From Macrostomum hystrix (taxonomy: Eukaryota; Platyhelminthes; Macrostomidae), in the NCBI GenBank assembly GCA_950097015.1, contig CATNEN010000001.1:14997001-15061000 (forward strand): DNA of 64,000 nucleotides. Reading direction: 5' to 3'. Under the pieces are notes generated by a model, which saw only the letters and a list, made by a program, of their open reading frames with translations, was not told the DNA's origin and ran no database searches. The position numbers and the translations under genes are program-made. Position 1 is the stretch's first letter. The number at the start of each line of letters is the position of its first letter. This document shows, one piece after another, positions 1 through 12,000 of the stretch.

Positions 1-199
1 CTGGCGGTGGGCCGCCAGATCCACTCAAGTGTCTACCACAGCTAGCACTTTTTAAACAGCTTCAAGCTCGCTCCATACCTTTTCCGAATTCTAAAACATT
101 TCGTCAATGATGTCTTTACGAAATCAAGTCTGACCTAGTCAAGCAATAAGGATTTCTTTTGTTTGTCTAACAAGCTATACTTATAATAACCATTTTCAG
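1..199. other. Upstream region of ALYREF, no gene seen
   Basis: AT-rich non-coding sequence with no convincing reading frame. It starts with a 7-bp perfect inverted repeat (CTGGCGG / CCGCCAG, 4-base loop) at 1-18. It ends in a pyrimidine-rich stretch and a CAG at 197-199 that looks like a 3' splice acceptor, so part of it is probably a 5'-UTR intron or outron of the next gene. No TATA box was recognised. Confidence 0.4.
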
Positions 200-267
200 C
201 TCTGTTGAAGCATTACTAGACCGTCTGATAATTACTAAGTCTAATATACAACAACCAGCCTATCAAC

Positions 268-966
268 ATGCCTGACAAAATCACTATGAGCTTGGACGAA
301 ATCATCAAGATAACTAAGCCGGCTGGCCGGGGACGCGGTCGCGGCGGTGCCACCAGGCGCGGCGGCTCCGGCGGCGGAGGAATTCGCGGCGGCGGCGGCA
401 TCCAGAAGCGGGAATGGCGTCGTCCTGTCACCACCCAGCAGCCGCAGCAACAACAGCAGCAGCAGCAGCAGCCGGCCAAGTTGCTAATCTCCAACCTAGA
501 TTTCGGTGTGACAGATTCTGATCTATTCGAGCTGTTCTCCGAATTCGGTCGGGTTAAGAAGACCACAATTCACTATGATCGTTCCGGCCGGTCTCTGGGC
601 ACGGCCGATGTGTATTTTGACAGGCAGCAGAATGCCGCCAAGGCCTACAATCAGTACAATGGCGTGCCACTCGACGGCAGGCCGATGCGCATTGAACTGG
701 TCGGCGGAGGCGGCGGTGGCGGCGCCCCTGCGCCTCGTCGGATTGGCCAGCAGCCGCAGCAGCAGCGCCGAAGCGGCGGCACCGGCGGCAGCGGCGGTTT
801 TAGCCAACGCGGCGGTCGGGGCGGCGGCGGCTTCCGCGGCGGTCGCGGCGGTCGCGGCGCCGGCCGCGGCGGCGGAGGTCGGGGCGGTCGGCAGCCGGTT
901 CCCAGCAAGGAGGATCTTGACGCCGAGTTGGAGAAGTACACTGCCGCCGCAGCTGCTGCCGAATAA
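268..966 (+). CDS. ALYREF: Aly/REF mRNA export adaptor (THO complex subunit 4)
   Basis: Nuclear mRNA-export adaptor of the TREX complex; the family binds UAP56/DDX39B and RNA and hands mRNA to NXF1. The 232-residue protein is close to the family's usual length. The N-terminal box [11 protein letters not shown] (residues 7-17) matches the conserved UAP56-binding motif. An RG/GG-rich linker (about 19-50) and a polyglutamine run (60-68, mixed CAA/CAG) lead into one RRM (about 72-145), with RNP2-like LLISNL (72-77) and RNP1-like GTADVYF (111-117). A second RG-rich region follows, and the C-terminus [14 protein letters not shown] is the conserved C-terminal UAP56-binding box. The coding region is uninterrupted. 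The start is the first ATG of the frame and is directly followed by the conserved box. A probable splice acceptor at 197-199 puts 68 nt of 5' UTR before the ATG. Identity is firm; the polyQ run is probably lineage-specific. Confidence 0.95.
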   Translation: MPDKITMSLDEIIKITKPAGRGRGRGGATRRGGSGGGGIRGGGGIQKREWRRPVTTQQPQQQQQQQQQPAKLLISNLDFGVTDSDLFELFSEFGRVKKTTIHYDRSGRSLGTADVYFDRQQNAAKAYNQYNGVPLDGRPMRIELVGGGGGGGAPAPRRIGQQPQQQRRSGGTGGSGGFSQRGGRGGGGFRGGRGGRGAGRGGGGRGGRQPVPSKEDLDAELEKYTAAAAAAE

Positions 967-2280
967 GAACTATTCTGTCGCTGCAGTTGATTTTTCGGGG
1001 AGAGATAATGCGAAATGTTCTGTGCGCTCTTTTAATCTAGCTTAATAATCAGTTTGTATGGGATTTCATGCACGAAATATCCCATTTGAGGATTTTTTAA
1101 TAATCCTCACAACTTCGTTCGCAAAATGGCAGTCTATCAGTGTTGCTCCGTTCTCACAATTTTTGTTGATCAAGTATGTAAAGTCAATAATATTCGCGCT
1201 ATATTACTTACTTGTAGTAGTCTTTAATTTGCATTACTTATTCTGCTCGTGTTTTCTTTATATTCCGCAATTAGCAGTTTGTTTGTCACTTGAAGCCGTC
1301 ACCATCGCAAAACCCGTGAATTTGAAAAAGCAAGCAAACTAACTATTGCACTCTTTTCTCTTGCTGTTTAATTTTGATTCATTTAACTAAAAATACTACT
1401 TTAGTAGCAACAACAAGAATGTTTATGTGTGTTTTCAAATAATCGAATAATATAATTATGCTTAATTGTGTGTTCAAGCTGTCAAAAACGTTAAAACTAG
1501 TTTTCTGTTATTTTAACTCGAAATCAACTTTCTCTTGTGTCTTTGTTTTTTGGCGTTTTTTTAATTGTATTTTCACCTGATAACCGCCAGCAACAATAAT
1601 TGTTCGGTTCGCCGTGCTGACAATAAATTAAATGAATAAAATTGTCAACAGAATAGAAAATGAAGTTTGTGTCAGTACTTGAAAGGACTAGGTACTTTTC
1701 TATCAACACTGACACCTGTCAAATTATTAAAGGCATGCAATTTTTACCTAAAACGTTTTTTAGCTTTAGTGACAAAATTTCTAATCTTAAAAATGGCATT
1801 TTTTAGAACTTCTTTTAAGTACATAATCAGTGTGAAAGAACACACTTGTAAAAAAGCATTACATTTGCCCCCTCAATAATCATGAATTCAGAAGGAATCC
1901 TTTTTTATAAGCTACTTTTAGTAGCATTAATCGCAGCAAAACAATATTTGAAATATTCAATTTCATGCAAATTCAAATTTATGCTATTTTAATTTAGGCC
2001 TAAACTACTTTAGACATTTTCAAAAGTTGTTATTTTGTTGCATTTCAACCCTAATTATTCTCTTTTATCTAAAAGAATATTGACAAGTAGGCACTAGCAT
2101 ATCGAAGGAAGCCAGGAATGAAAAATAATGTCGATTTAAGAAAGAAAAACATGTTTACAAACGTCATGGATAATTAGTGTTTTCGTGAATCGGATTTACA
2201 ATTTCGTTTTTTTACTTTTATCACTTGCTTTTTAGGGTTTTATTTGCCAAGATTAAAGATAAGATAAGATTCTGTTTGCT
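967..2280. other. ALYREF 3' UTR and AT-rich intergenic DNA
   Basis: AT-rich sequence without conserved coding potential; the short reading frames here are not convincing. An AATAAA hexamer at 1622-1627, about 655 nt after the ALYREF stop, is the best poly(A) signal. Beyond it I see nothing gene-like up to the SINE at 2.29 kb. Confidence 0.5.
1622..1627 (+). terminator. Candidate poly(A) signal of ALYREF
   Basis: AATAAA on the coding strand downstream of ALYREF. The implied 3' UTR of about 0.66 kb is plausible, but the cleavage site is not proven. Confidence 0.4.
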
Positions 2281-2286
2281 TCGCGC

Positions 2287-2400
2287 ATTAAGGTGTAGCT
2301 TCTTGGTTAGAGCGTCTGACTTGTGACTTGAAGGTCAGGGGTTCGATTTCCTGCTCCACTGGAACATTAATTGCCCGGGTAGTTGAATTCCATGGATAGA
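2287..2400 (+). mobile_element. tRNA-derived SINE, family B, copy 1
   Basis: A tRNA-like head carries an A-box-like GGTTAGAGCG (about 2304-2313) and a B-box-like GGGTTCGATTTCC (about 2339-2351), but the cloverleaf is degenerate. The word GACTTGAAGGTC, the B box and the following CACTGGAACA recur at 51.64-51.69 kb, so this is a dispersed element and not a tRNA gene. The body is short here and the 3' end is uncertain. It lies between ALYREF and CARS. Confidence 0.6.
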
Positions 2401-3059
2401 ATATTTTTTCCTAGGTTATTAGTGAGTTGAATTTTCATTTCATTTTCCCCGTTTCTGTTTGTTTTTCAGTTCAACCTTGCCAGGCAACAATTATTATTCG
2501 GTCAAACAGCTGGCGGTATCGGCAACTTGTTGTTAACTATCTGTCGCAGCTCTGTCAAGTCTCCGCCTGTCGCTTGTTGCGTTAGCCGTTTTACTAGCAT
2601 TAGTATTAGTAGAAATAAATCTTTCTATTCTTCATTTCTTCAGCAACAATCGATATTGAACAGTGAGTAAATAATGAGTGTTGTGAAAAGTACAATTATA
2701 GTATGTTCGTATAATAAGGTACCAAGTTTATCAGGGTTTTAAAATATATGCGCATTAAAATTAACTTGAGTGAAGTTTGCTTTCATTAAAAAAAATTCTA
2801 TTGTTTCGATTATATAAGTCACAAAATAAACTAAAGAGCGTTAGTAAGTATGCAGTAAAAATGGACATTGTGAATCTGACGAAATTTTTGTTAGTATTTT
2901 TTAACAAAAGTACATCCGTTGCGTCCTTGAGACCCTCGCGTGTGTCTGGCTATTTTTAGATTCAATGTACACTCAATAAGTCAGTGTCTATATATACGAG
3001 TATTGTAAGAGGAAAAGCGTATTGGCATCTAGCTTTGCTTTCATTCTCTATTTTATCAG
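2401..3059. other. Intergenic/5' region of CARS
   Basis: AT-rich with no supported gene. It ends with a long pyrimidine-rich tract and TTTATCAG (AG at 3058-3059), a strong 3' splice acceptor placed 8 nt before the CARS start codon. The upstream part is therefore likely an outron or 5'-UTR intron. Confidence 0.45.
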
Positions 3060-3067
3060 GTCGAAAC

Positions 3068-6000
3068 ATGACGACATCCGGATTGACAACTCGTGCTCAA
3101 CCACCGTGGCAGCCGCCGGCTTCCACCGAAGGCCTTGACAATCTGCCACCATTGAAACTATTCAATAGTTTGACAATGCAGAAAGAACAGTTTGTGCCAG
3201 AGACTGGTCGAAAAGTGGAATGGTACTCATGCGGACCGACTGTGTACGACATGTCACACATGGGCCACGCCAGGTCGTACATTAGCTTCGATATTATGCG
3301 CAGGATATTTGTAGATTATTTCAAATTCGACGTGCACTACGTTATGAATATCACGGATATTGATGACAAGGTGAGTGTGATCAGTTTAGATAATTAACTA
3401 AGATTTTGTTCATAGCTTTGTAACATTTTTTATGTTCTTTTATCGATCTCACGTAATTAAATCTCAATTGATAGCTCATGGCGAGATTTCTGTGAATAAA
3501 TCCCTAATAGAATAGATAAGTAAGATCTCACTTGCATCGTACAGATTCGTACATCACATTGAGATTAGATAGTTGAGATCTCACCATGAGAATTCTAAAT
3601 CTCATGGAATAGATGGTTGAGATCTCACGATGAGAATCGTAAATCTTATGGAGAGTAGATGGTTGAGGTCTCACGATGAGAATTCTAAATCTCACGGAGA
3701 GTAGATGTTTAAGATCTCACCATCAGAATTTTAAATCTTAGAGAGTAGATGGTTGAGATCTCACGATGAGAATCGTAAATCTTACGGAGAGTAGATGTTT
3801 AAGATCTCACCATCAGAATTCTAAATCTTAAAGAGTAGATGGTTGAGATCTTACGATGAGAATCGTAAATCTTACGGAGAGTAGATGTTTAAGATCTCAC
3901 CATCAGAATTCTAAATCTTAAAGAGTAGATGGTTGAGATCTCACGATGAGAATTCTAAATCTCATGGAGTAGATGGTTGAGATCTCACGATGAGAATCGT
4001 AAATCTTATGGAGAGTAGATGGTTGAGGTCTCACGATGAGAATTCTAAATCTCACGGAGAGTAGATGTTTAAGATCTCACCATCAGAATTTTAAATCTTA
4101 GAGAGTAGATGGTTGAGATCTCACGATGAGAATCGTAAATCTTACGGAGAGTAGATGTTTAAGATCTCACCATCAGAATTCTAAATCTTAAAGAGTAGAT
4201 GGTTGAGATCTCACGATGAGAATCGTAAATCTTACGGAGAGTAGATGTTTAAGATCTCACCATCAGAATTCTAAATCTTAAAGAGTAGATGGTTGAGATC
4301 TCACGATGAGAATCGTAAATCTTACGGAGAGTAGATGTTTAAGATCTCACCATCAGAATTCTAAATCTTAAAGAGTAGATGGTTGAGATCTCACGATGAG
4401 AATTCTAAATCTCATGGAGTAGATGGTTGAGATCTCACGATGAGAATCGTAAATCTTATGGAGAGTAGATGGTTGAGGTCTCACGATGAGAATTCTAAAT
4501 CTCACGGAGAGTAGATGTTTAAGATCTCACCATCAGAATTTTAAATCTTAAAGAGTAGATGGTTGAGATCTCACGATGAGAATTCTAAATCTTACGGAGA
4601 GTAGATGTTTAAGATCTCACGATGAGAATTGTAAATCTTACGGAGAGTAGATGGTTGAGATCTCACGATGAGAATTGTAACTCTCTTGGAGAGTAGATGT
4701 TTAAGATCTCACCATCAGAATTTTAAATCTTAGAGATTAGATGGTTGAGATCTCACGATGAGAATTGTAAATCTTACGGAGAGTAGATGTTTAAGATCTC
4801 ACCATCAGAATTCTAAATCTTAAAGAGTAGATGGTTGAGATCTCACGATGAGAATCGTAAATCTTACGGAGAGTAGATGTTTAAGATCTCACCATCAGAA
4901 TTTTAAATCTTAGAGATTAGATGGTTGAGATCTCACGATGAGAATTGTAAATCTTACGGAGAGTAGATGTTTAAGATCTCACCATCAGAATTCTAAATCT
5001 TAAAGAGTAGATGGTTGAGATCTCACGATGAGAATCGTAAATCTTACGGAGAGTAGATGTTTAAGATCTCACCATCAGAATTCTAAATCTTAAAGAGTAG
5101 ATGGTTGAGATCTCACGATGAGAATCGTAAATCTTACGGAGAGTAGATGTTTAAGATCTCACCATCAGAATTCTAAATCTTAAAGAGTAGATGGTTGAGA
5201 TCTCACGATGAGAATTCTAAATCTCATGGAGTAGATGGTTGAGATCTCACGATGAGAATCGTAAATCTTATGGAGAGTAGATGGTTGAGGTCTCACGATG
5301 AGAATTCTAAATCTCACGGAGAGTAGATGTTTAAGATCTCACCATCAGAATTTTAAATCTTAAAGAGTAGATGGTTGAGATCTCACGATGAGAATTCTAA
5401 ATCTTACGGAGAGTAGATGTTTAAGATCTCACGATGAGAATTGTAAATCTTACGGAGAGTAGATGGTTGAGATCTCACGATGAGAATTGTAACTCTCTTG
5501 GAGAGTAGATGTTTAAGATCTCACCATCAGAATTTTAAATCTTAGAGATTAGATGGTTGAGATCTCACGATGAGAATTGTAAATCTTACGGAGAGTAGAT
5601 GTTTAAGATCTCACCATCAGAATTTTAAATCTTAGAGATTAGATAGTTGAGATCTCACCATGAGAATTCTAAATCTCATGAAGTAGCTCGTTGAGATCTC
5701 ACGATGAGAATTGTAAATCTCATAGAGTAGATTGTTGAGATCTCACCATGAGAAGGGTCAGAATCTCATATTTGGTAGATATGTGGTCGATCAGTGAAAT
5801 GATAGTCAATGTATAATATTCCTCACCGCCCTATTTTCACGCAGATCATCAAGCGCGCCCGTCAAGGCTACCTATTTGACAAATACTCGGCAGATGCCGC
5901 CAGCTTAGATCAGGTTCGCTCGGATGTTCGCGAAGCTGTTCAACGTTTGGAATCGAAATTGGCCAACGAAACGGATCCGGACAAACTGGCCATGCACAAG

Positions 6001-9000
6001 CGTGATCTAGCTAAGGTTCAGGCCGCTTTGATTAGCGACGAACTGTCTGTGCTGCTAGCCGAAGCTCGTGACTGCCTCTGCGACTGGCTTGACAGCCGTC
6101 TAGGCTCAACGGTGACAGACAATGCTGTGTTCGAGGAGTTGCCTAAACGTTTCGAGCTGGAATACTTCGCTGATATGAGAGCTTTGAATATTCTTGATCC
6201 GGATAAGCTGGTTCGAGTTAGCGAGGTTGTGCCCGCCATTGTTGACTACTGCAAGGTGAAGATTGACGCAATTTTTCAGTTGTATCTTCCTCTTGGTTCT
6301 TAAGGATGCTTTGGATTGGTCATTAGGCTTCTTGTTCAGGGTCCTTCAGGAAGCCTCTTGTTCAGCATACTTCAGGAAGCCACTTGTTCAGGATTCTTCA
6401 GGAAGCCACTTGTTCAGGATTCTTCAGGAAGCCTCTTGTTCAGGATTCTTCAGGAAGCCACTTGTTCAGGATTCTTCAGGAAGCCTCTTGTTCAGGATTC
6501 TTCAGGAAGCCACTTGTTCAGGATTCTTCAGGAAGCCTCTTGTTCAGGATTCTTCAGGAAGCCACTTGTTCAGGATTCTTCAGGAAGCCACTTGTTCAGG
6601 ATTCTTCAGGAAGCCTCTTGTTCAGGATTCTTCAGGAAGCCACTTGTTCAGGATTCTTCAGGAAGTCACTTGTTCAGGATTCTTCAGGAAGCCTCTTGTT
6701 CAGGATTCTTTAGGAAGCCTCTTGTTCAGGATTCTTCAGGAAGCCTCTTGTTCAGGATTCTTCAGGAAGCCTCTTGTTCAGGATTCTTCAGGAAGCCTCT
6801 TGTTCAGGATTCTTCAGGAAGCCACTTGTTCAGGATTCTTCAGGAAGCCTCTTGTTCAGGATTCTTCAGGAAGCCACTTGTTCAGGATTCTTCAGGAAGC
6901 CTCTTGTTCAGGATTCTTCAGGAAGCCACTTGTTCAGGATTCTTCAGGAAGCCTCTTGTTCAGGATTCTTCAGGAAGCCTCTTGTTCAGGATTCTTCAGG
7001 AAGCCACTTGTTCAGGATTCTTCAGGAAGCCTCTTGTTCAGGATTCTTCAGGAAGCCTCTTGTTCAGGATTCTTCAGGAAGCCTCTTGTTCAGGATTCTT
7101 CACTCTCCAGAAGGCCATTTTTCAGGAATTGTCTAAATTGTTCTCAACTTATTTCTGAGCATTTACTTCAGAACTTTTTTTGGTCTTAAATATAATTATC
7201 TCCGACCTTCATAAACCTTCAGAGCTGTGATCTCAGACCTATTGGAACCTTACATCTCAGCCCTTCTAGACAATGATATCAGACCTTCAGGCCATGATCT
7301 CAGAACTTCAGGCCCATGGTCACAGACTATCATACCATAGTCACAGACCTTCAGGCCTTGGTCTCAGACTTTCAGGGCCATGGTCTCAGGTCTTCAGGGC
7401 CATAGTCTGAGATCTTCAGGGCCATGGTCACAGACCTTCAGGCCCATAGTCTGAGACCTTAAGAGCCATGGTCTCAGACTTTGAGGGCCATTGTATCAGA
7501 CCTACAGGGCCATGGTTTCAGACCTTCATTCATCCCAGATGCTCTCCTCCGCAATCCAGGTTATCGTAGATCGCGGCTACGCCTACGAGTCGAACGGCTC
7601 CGTCTATTTTGACACCCAGCGCTTCGCCAACGCCGACGGTCATTTCTACGCCAAGCTGGTTCCGGCCGCGTTCGGCGATCAGAAACTGCTGCACGAAGGC
7701 GAGGGCGACCTGTCAATCGGCGCAGATCGCCTCAACGAGAAACGATCGCAGGCCGATTTCGCATTGTGGAAGGCAAGCAAACCGGGCGAGCCGGCTTGGC
7801 CGAGTCCCTGGGGCATGGGCCGGCCAGGTTGGCACATAGAGTGCTCGGTCATGGCTAGCCAGGAGTGCGGCTCAGTCCTGGATATTCACACTGGCGGCGT
7901 GGACTTGAAATTTCCGCATCACGACAATGAGCTGGCTCAGGCTGAGGCCTACTTTGGCCACTCGCATTGGGTTAGGTGAGTTTTGGGAGATGGGAATCAA
8001 GTGTCTGAAATTCGAACTCACGACCTCTGCGTGTAAGGAAATCCGTTACTATAAGCAATAAGCTCTAACAACAAAAGTTTACAGTAATATACTGTTAGCT
8101 TTTTGAAGTCTTTGTCCTTTAGTCTTTTAGAATTTCATTCCTAAGTTCATTCAATAGACAGATTCTCTAAATCTTCATTGTCTTCAACGATTGGCACATC
8201 ATATGTTAATCAGGTCTTTGTTCTTACTTTACGCAATCAAGCGTTATTAGCTTTTAAACACCCTAAACTCCTACTTCCTAAAGTCCATCCACCTCACAAT
8301 ATCCCATCAGGTACTTCCTAAACTCCACTCACAATATCCCTTCAGGTACTTCCTAAACTCCACTCACAATATCCCTTCAGGTACTTCCTAAACTCCATCC
8401 ACCACACAATATCCCATCAGGTACTTCCTACACTCCGGCCACCTCACACTATCCCATCAGGTACTTCCTACAATCCGGCCTGCTCACAATATCCCATCAG
8501 GTACTTCCTACAATCCGGCCTGCTCACAATATCCCATCAGGTACTTCCTACACTCCGGCCACCTCACACTATCCCATCAGGTACTTCCTACACTCCGGCC
8601 ACCTCACACTATCCCATCAGGTACTTCCTACAATCCGGCCTGCTCACAATATCCCATCAGGTACTTCCTACACTCCGGCCACCTCACACTATCCCATCAG
8701 GTACTTCCTACACTCCGGCCACCTCACACTATCCCATCAGGTACTTCCTACACTCCGGCCACCTCACAATATCCCATCAGGTACTTCCTACACTCCGGCC
8801 ACCTCACAATATCCCATCAGGTACTTCCTACACTCCGGCCACCTCACAATATCCCATCAGGTACTTCCTACACTCCGGCCACCTCACAATATCCCATCAG
8901 GTACTTCCTACACTCCGGCCACCTCACACTATCCCATCAGGTACTTCCTACACTCCGGCCACCTCACAATCTCCGGCTGCAAGATGAGCAAGAGTCTGAA

Positions 9001-12000
9001 GAATTTCATCACAATCCGTGAGGCTCTGGTCCGTCATTCGCCTCGCAAGCTTCGCCTGGCGTTCCTGCTGCATTCGTGGAAGGACACTCTAGACTATAGC
9101 GAAGAGACTATGACTCTGGCTTCAAGCTTCGAGCGTCTGTTTGCCGACTTCTTCTACAATGTTGCCCGGGCTGCGGAGGAGAAATCAACATCCGCTGTTG
9201 AGACTGGCGAGGGTAATTCTGAGTTCGCCAAACTAGCTGCCGATTTTAACAATCGGATTAGCGAGGCCCTGTGCGATAATCTGGACACTAGACGTGCCTT
9301 GCTCACTGCTCAAGATGCCATTTTTGCCTCCAATAATTTACTATCAACCGGTGCCAATATTACTGGCCACGATATTCAACTGCTACAGCAGCTGGCTGTT
9401 GATGTTGCCAAACTGTTGGACGTGTTCGGCGCGGTTGACGTTGCCAACACCAAGCCGGGTGTTAAACACGACCCGCTGCCGGACAGGTTCTACGGATTGG
9501 AATGGCGACCGGCTACTGTGAAATTGGTTTGTTTGATTCGAGTATTCTGAAGACACTAGGATGGATTTTGGTAGATTCCACTCCTATTTTACACAAAAAA
9601 CCCGCCGAAGAAGAAGACGATTTTTTTACATGGACATCCTATTCCCATAAACACTAGGATATCCCACTCCCATAGACACTAGGATATCCCACTCCCATAG
9701 ACACTAGGATATCCCATTCCCATAGACACTGGGATTTCCGATTCCCATAGACACTAGGATATCCCATTCCCATAAACACTAGGATATCCCACTCCCATAG
9801 ACACTAGGATATCCCATTCCCATAGACACTGGGATTTCCGATTCCCATAGACACTAGGATATCCCATTCCCATAAACACTAGGATATCCCACTCCCATAG
9901 ACACTAGGATATCCCATTCCCATAGACACTGGGATTTCCGATTCCCATAGACACTAGGATATCCCATTCCCATAGACACTGGGATTTCCGATTCCCATAG
10001 ACACTAGGATATCCCATTCCCATAGACACTGGGATTTCTGATTCCCATAGACACTAGGATATCCCATTCCCATAAACACTAGGATATCCCACTCCCATAG
10101 ACACTAGGATATCCCATTCCCATAGACACTGGGATTTCCGATTCCCATAGACACTAGGATATCCCATTCCCATAAACACTAGGATATCCCACTCCCATAG
10201 ACACTAGGATATCCCATTCCCATAGACACTGGGATTTCCGATTCCCATAGACACTAGGATATCCCATTCCCATAAAAACTAGGATATCCCACTCCCATAG
10301 ACACTAGGATATCCCATTCCCATAGACACTGGGATTTCCGATTCCCATAGACACTAGGATATCCCATTCCCATAAACACTAGGATATCCCACTCCCATAG
10401 ACACTAGGATATCCCATTCCCATAGACACTGGGATTTCCGATTCCCATAGACACTAGGATATCCCATTCCCATAGACACTGGGATTTCTTATTCCTATAG
10501 ACACTAGGATATCCCATTCCCATAGACACTGGGATTTCTGATTCCCATAGACACTGGGATTTCTGATTCCCATAGACACTAAATATCCTATTCGCAATGA
10601 CACTAGGATATCCCACTCCCATAGACACTAGGATATCCCATTCCCTTAGACACTGGGATTTCTGATTCCCATAGACACTAAATATCCTATTCGCAATGAC
10701 ACTAGGATATCCCACTCCCATAGACACTAGGATATCCCATTCCCATAGACACTAAATATCCTATTCGCAATGACACTAGGATATCCCATTCCCATAGACA
10801 CTAGGATATCACATTCCCATAGTCAGTTTCATATCGTTTTAACAGGTTCGCGATCTCCTGGCCGTGGCTCGTGACTTCTCCGCAGACTGCGCTGCCGCAG
10901 TCGTCGACTCCCTTCTGCCCGACCTGTCTAGCCAGCTTGCTGAAGCTCTGAAGTCATCGGGCATCGTGGCATCCCCTGGGACGCTGACTGACAATCCGGA
11001 TATTCAGCCGCTGCCGGAGAGTGTGCTCAAAGTCGATCGCGAGGTCAGCTTGAAGCCTCTGCTTCGGGTGTTGGCCGATGCCAGGGCTGCTGTCAGGGCG
11101 GCTGCCAGGGAGCGCCGACTGCCGGAGTCCGCCAACGCCGGCGCTGTGCTTGCCGCCTGCGACCGGCTGCGCGACGACCGACTTAGCCGGCTGGGCATTC
11201 GTCTGCAGGATCGCGAGGGAGCCGCGCCTGTCGCCGTGGGATTTTATCCAGGCGATCTGCTGGCCGCGGAGAGAGCAGAGCGAGCTGAGGTTAGAAATGG
11301 ATCAGTGATTTTTTCCACCAATTGAGTTCATCCAGATCCTCATTTCAGCATTCTCCCTTTCTGGCCTCGAGTCCGCCCTTATCCTCATATGGGGTGGTGT
11401 TCTCCCACTCCCCATATAATATGGGGATAGTATTCTCCCAGATCCCCATATCATATGGGATAGTATTCTCCCCATTTGGAATTATTGTTGTCTCCCAGAT
11501 CCCTTTTTGGAATTATTGTGGTCTCCCAGATTCCTTTTTGGAATTATTGTCTCCCAGATCCCTTTTTTGAATTATTGTCTCCCAGATCCCTTTTTGAAAT
11601 TATTGTCTCCCAGATCCCTTTTTTGAATTATTGTCTCCCAGATCCCTTTTTTGAATTATTGTCTCCCAGATCCCTTTTTTGAACTATTGTCTCCCAGATC
11701 CCTTTTTTGAATTATTGTCTCCCAGATCCCTTTTTTGAATTATTGTCTCCCAGATCCCTTTTTTGAATTATTGTCTCCCAGATCCCTTTTTGAAATTATT
11801 GTCTCCCAGATCCCTTTTTTGAATTATTGTGGTCTCCCAGATCCCCATTTGGAATTATTGTGGTCTCCCAGATCCCTTTTTGGAATTATTGTCTCCCAGA
11901 TCCCTTTTTGGAATTATTGTGGTCTCCCAGATCCCTGTTTAGGATCCGTGGTCTCTGTGAGATCCCCAGCTCACAAAGCACCCACCGTACTGTCCCCTGC

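Noticed and set aside
2287-2360. Functional tRNA gene
   Set aside because: A and B boxes are present but the acceptor and D stems do not pair, and the sequence recurs with a SINE body elsewhere.
2984-3067. Upstream in-frame ATG at 2984 as the CARS start
   Set aside because: It precedes a strong splice acceptor at 3058-3059 and the extra residues do not resemble the CARS N-terminus or a clear targeting peptide.
6263-7189. Open frame of 308 codons after CARS exon 2 as an alternative exon extension
   Set aside because: It lies in the intron after a good GTGAAG donor, follows a 26-bp repeat in all frames, and CARS continuity is restored exactly by splicing to 7560.
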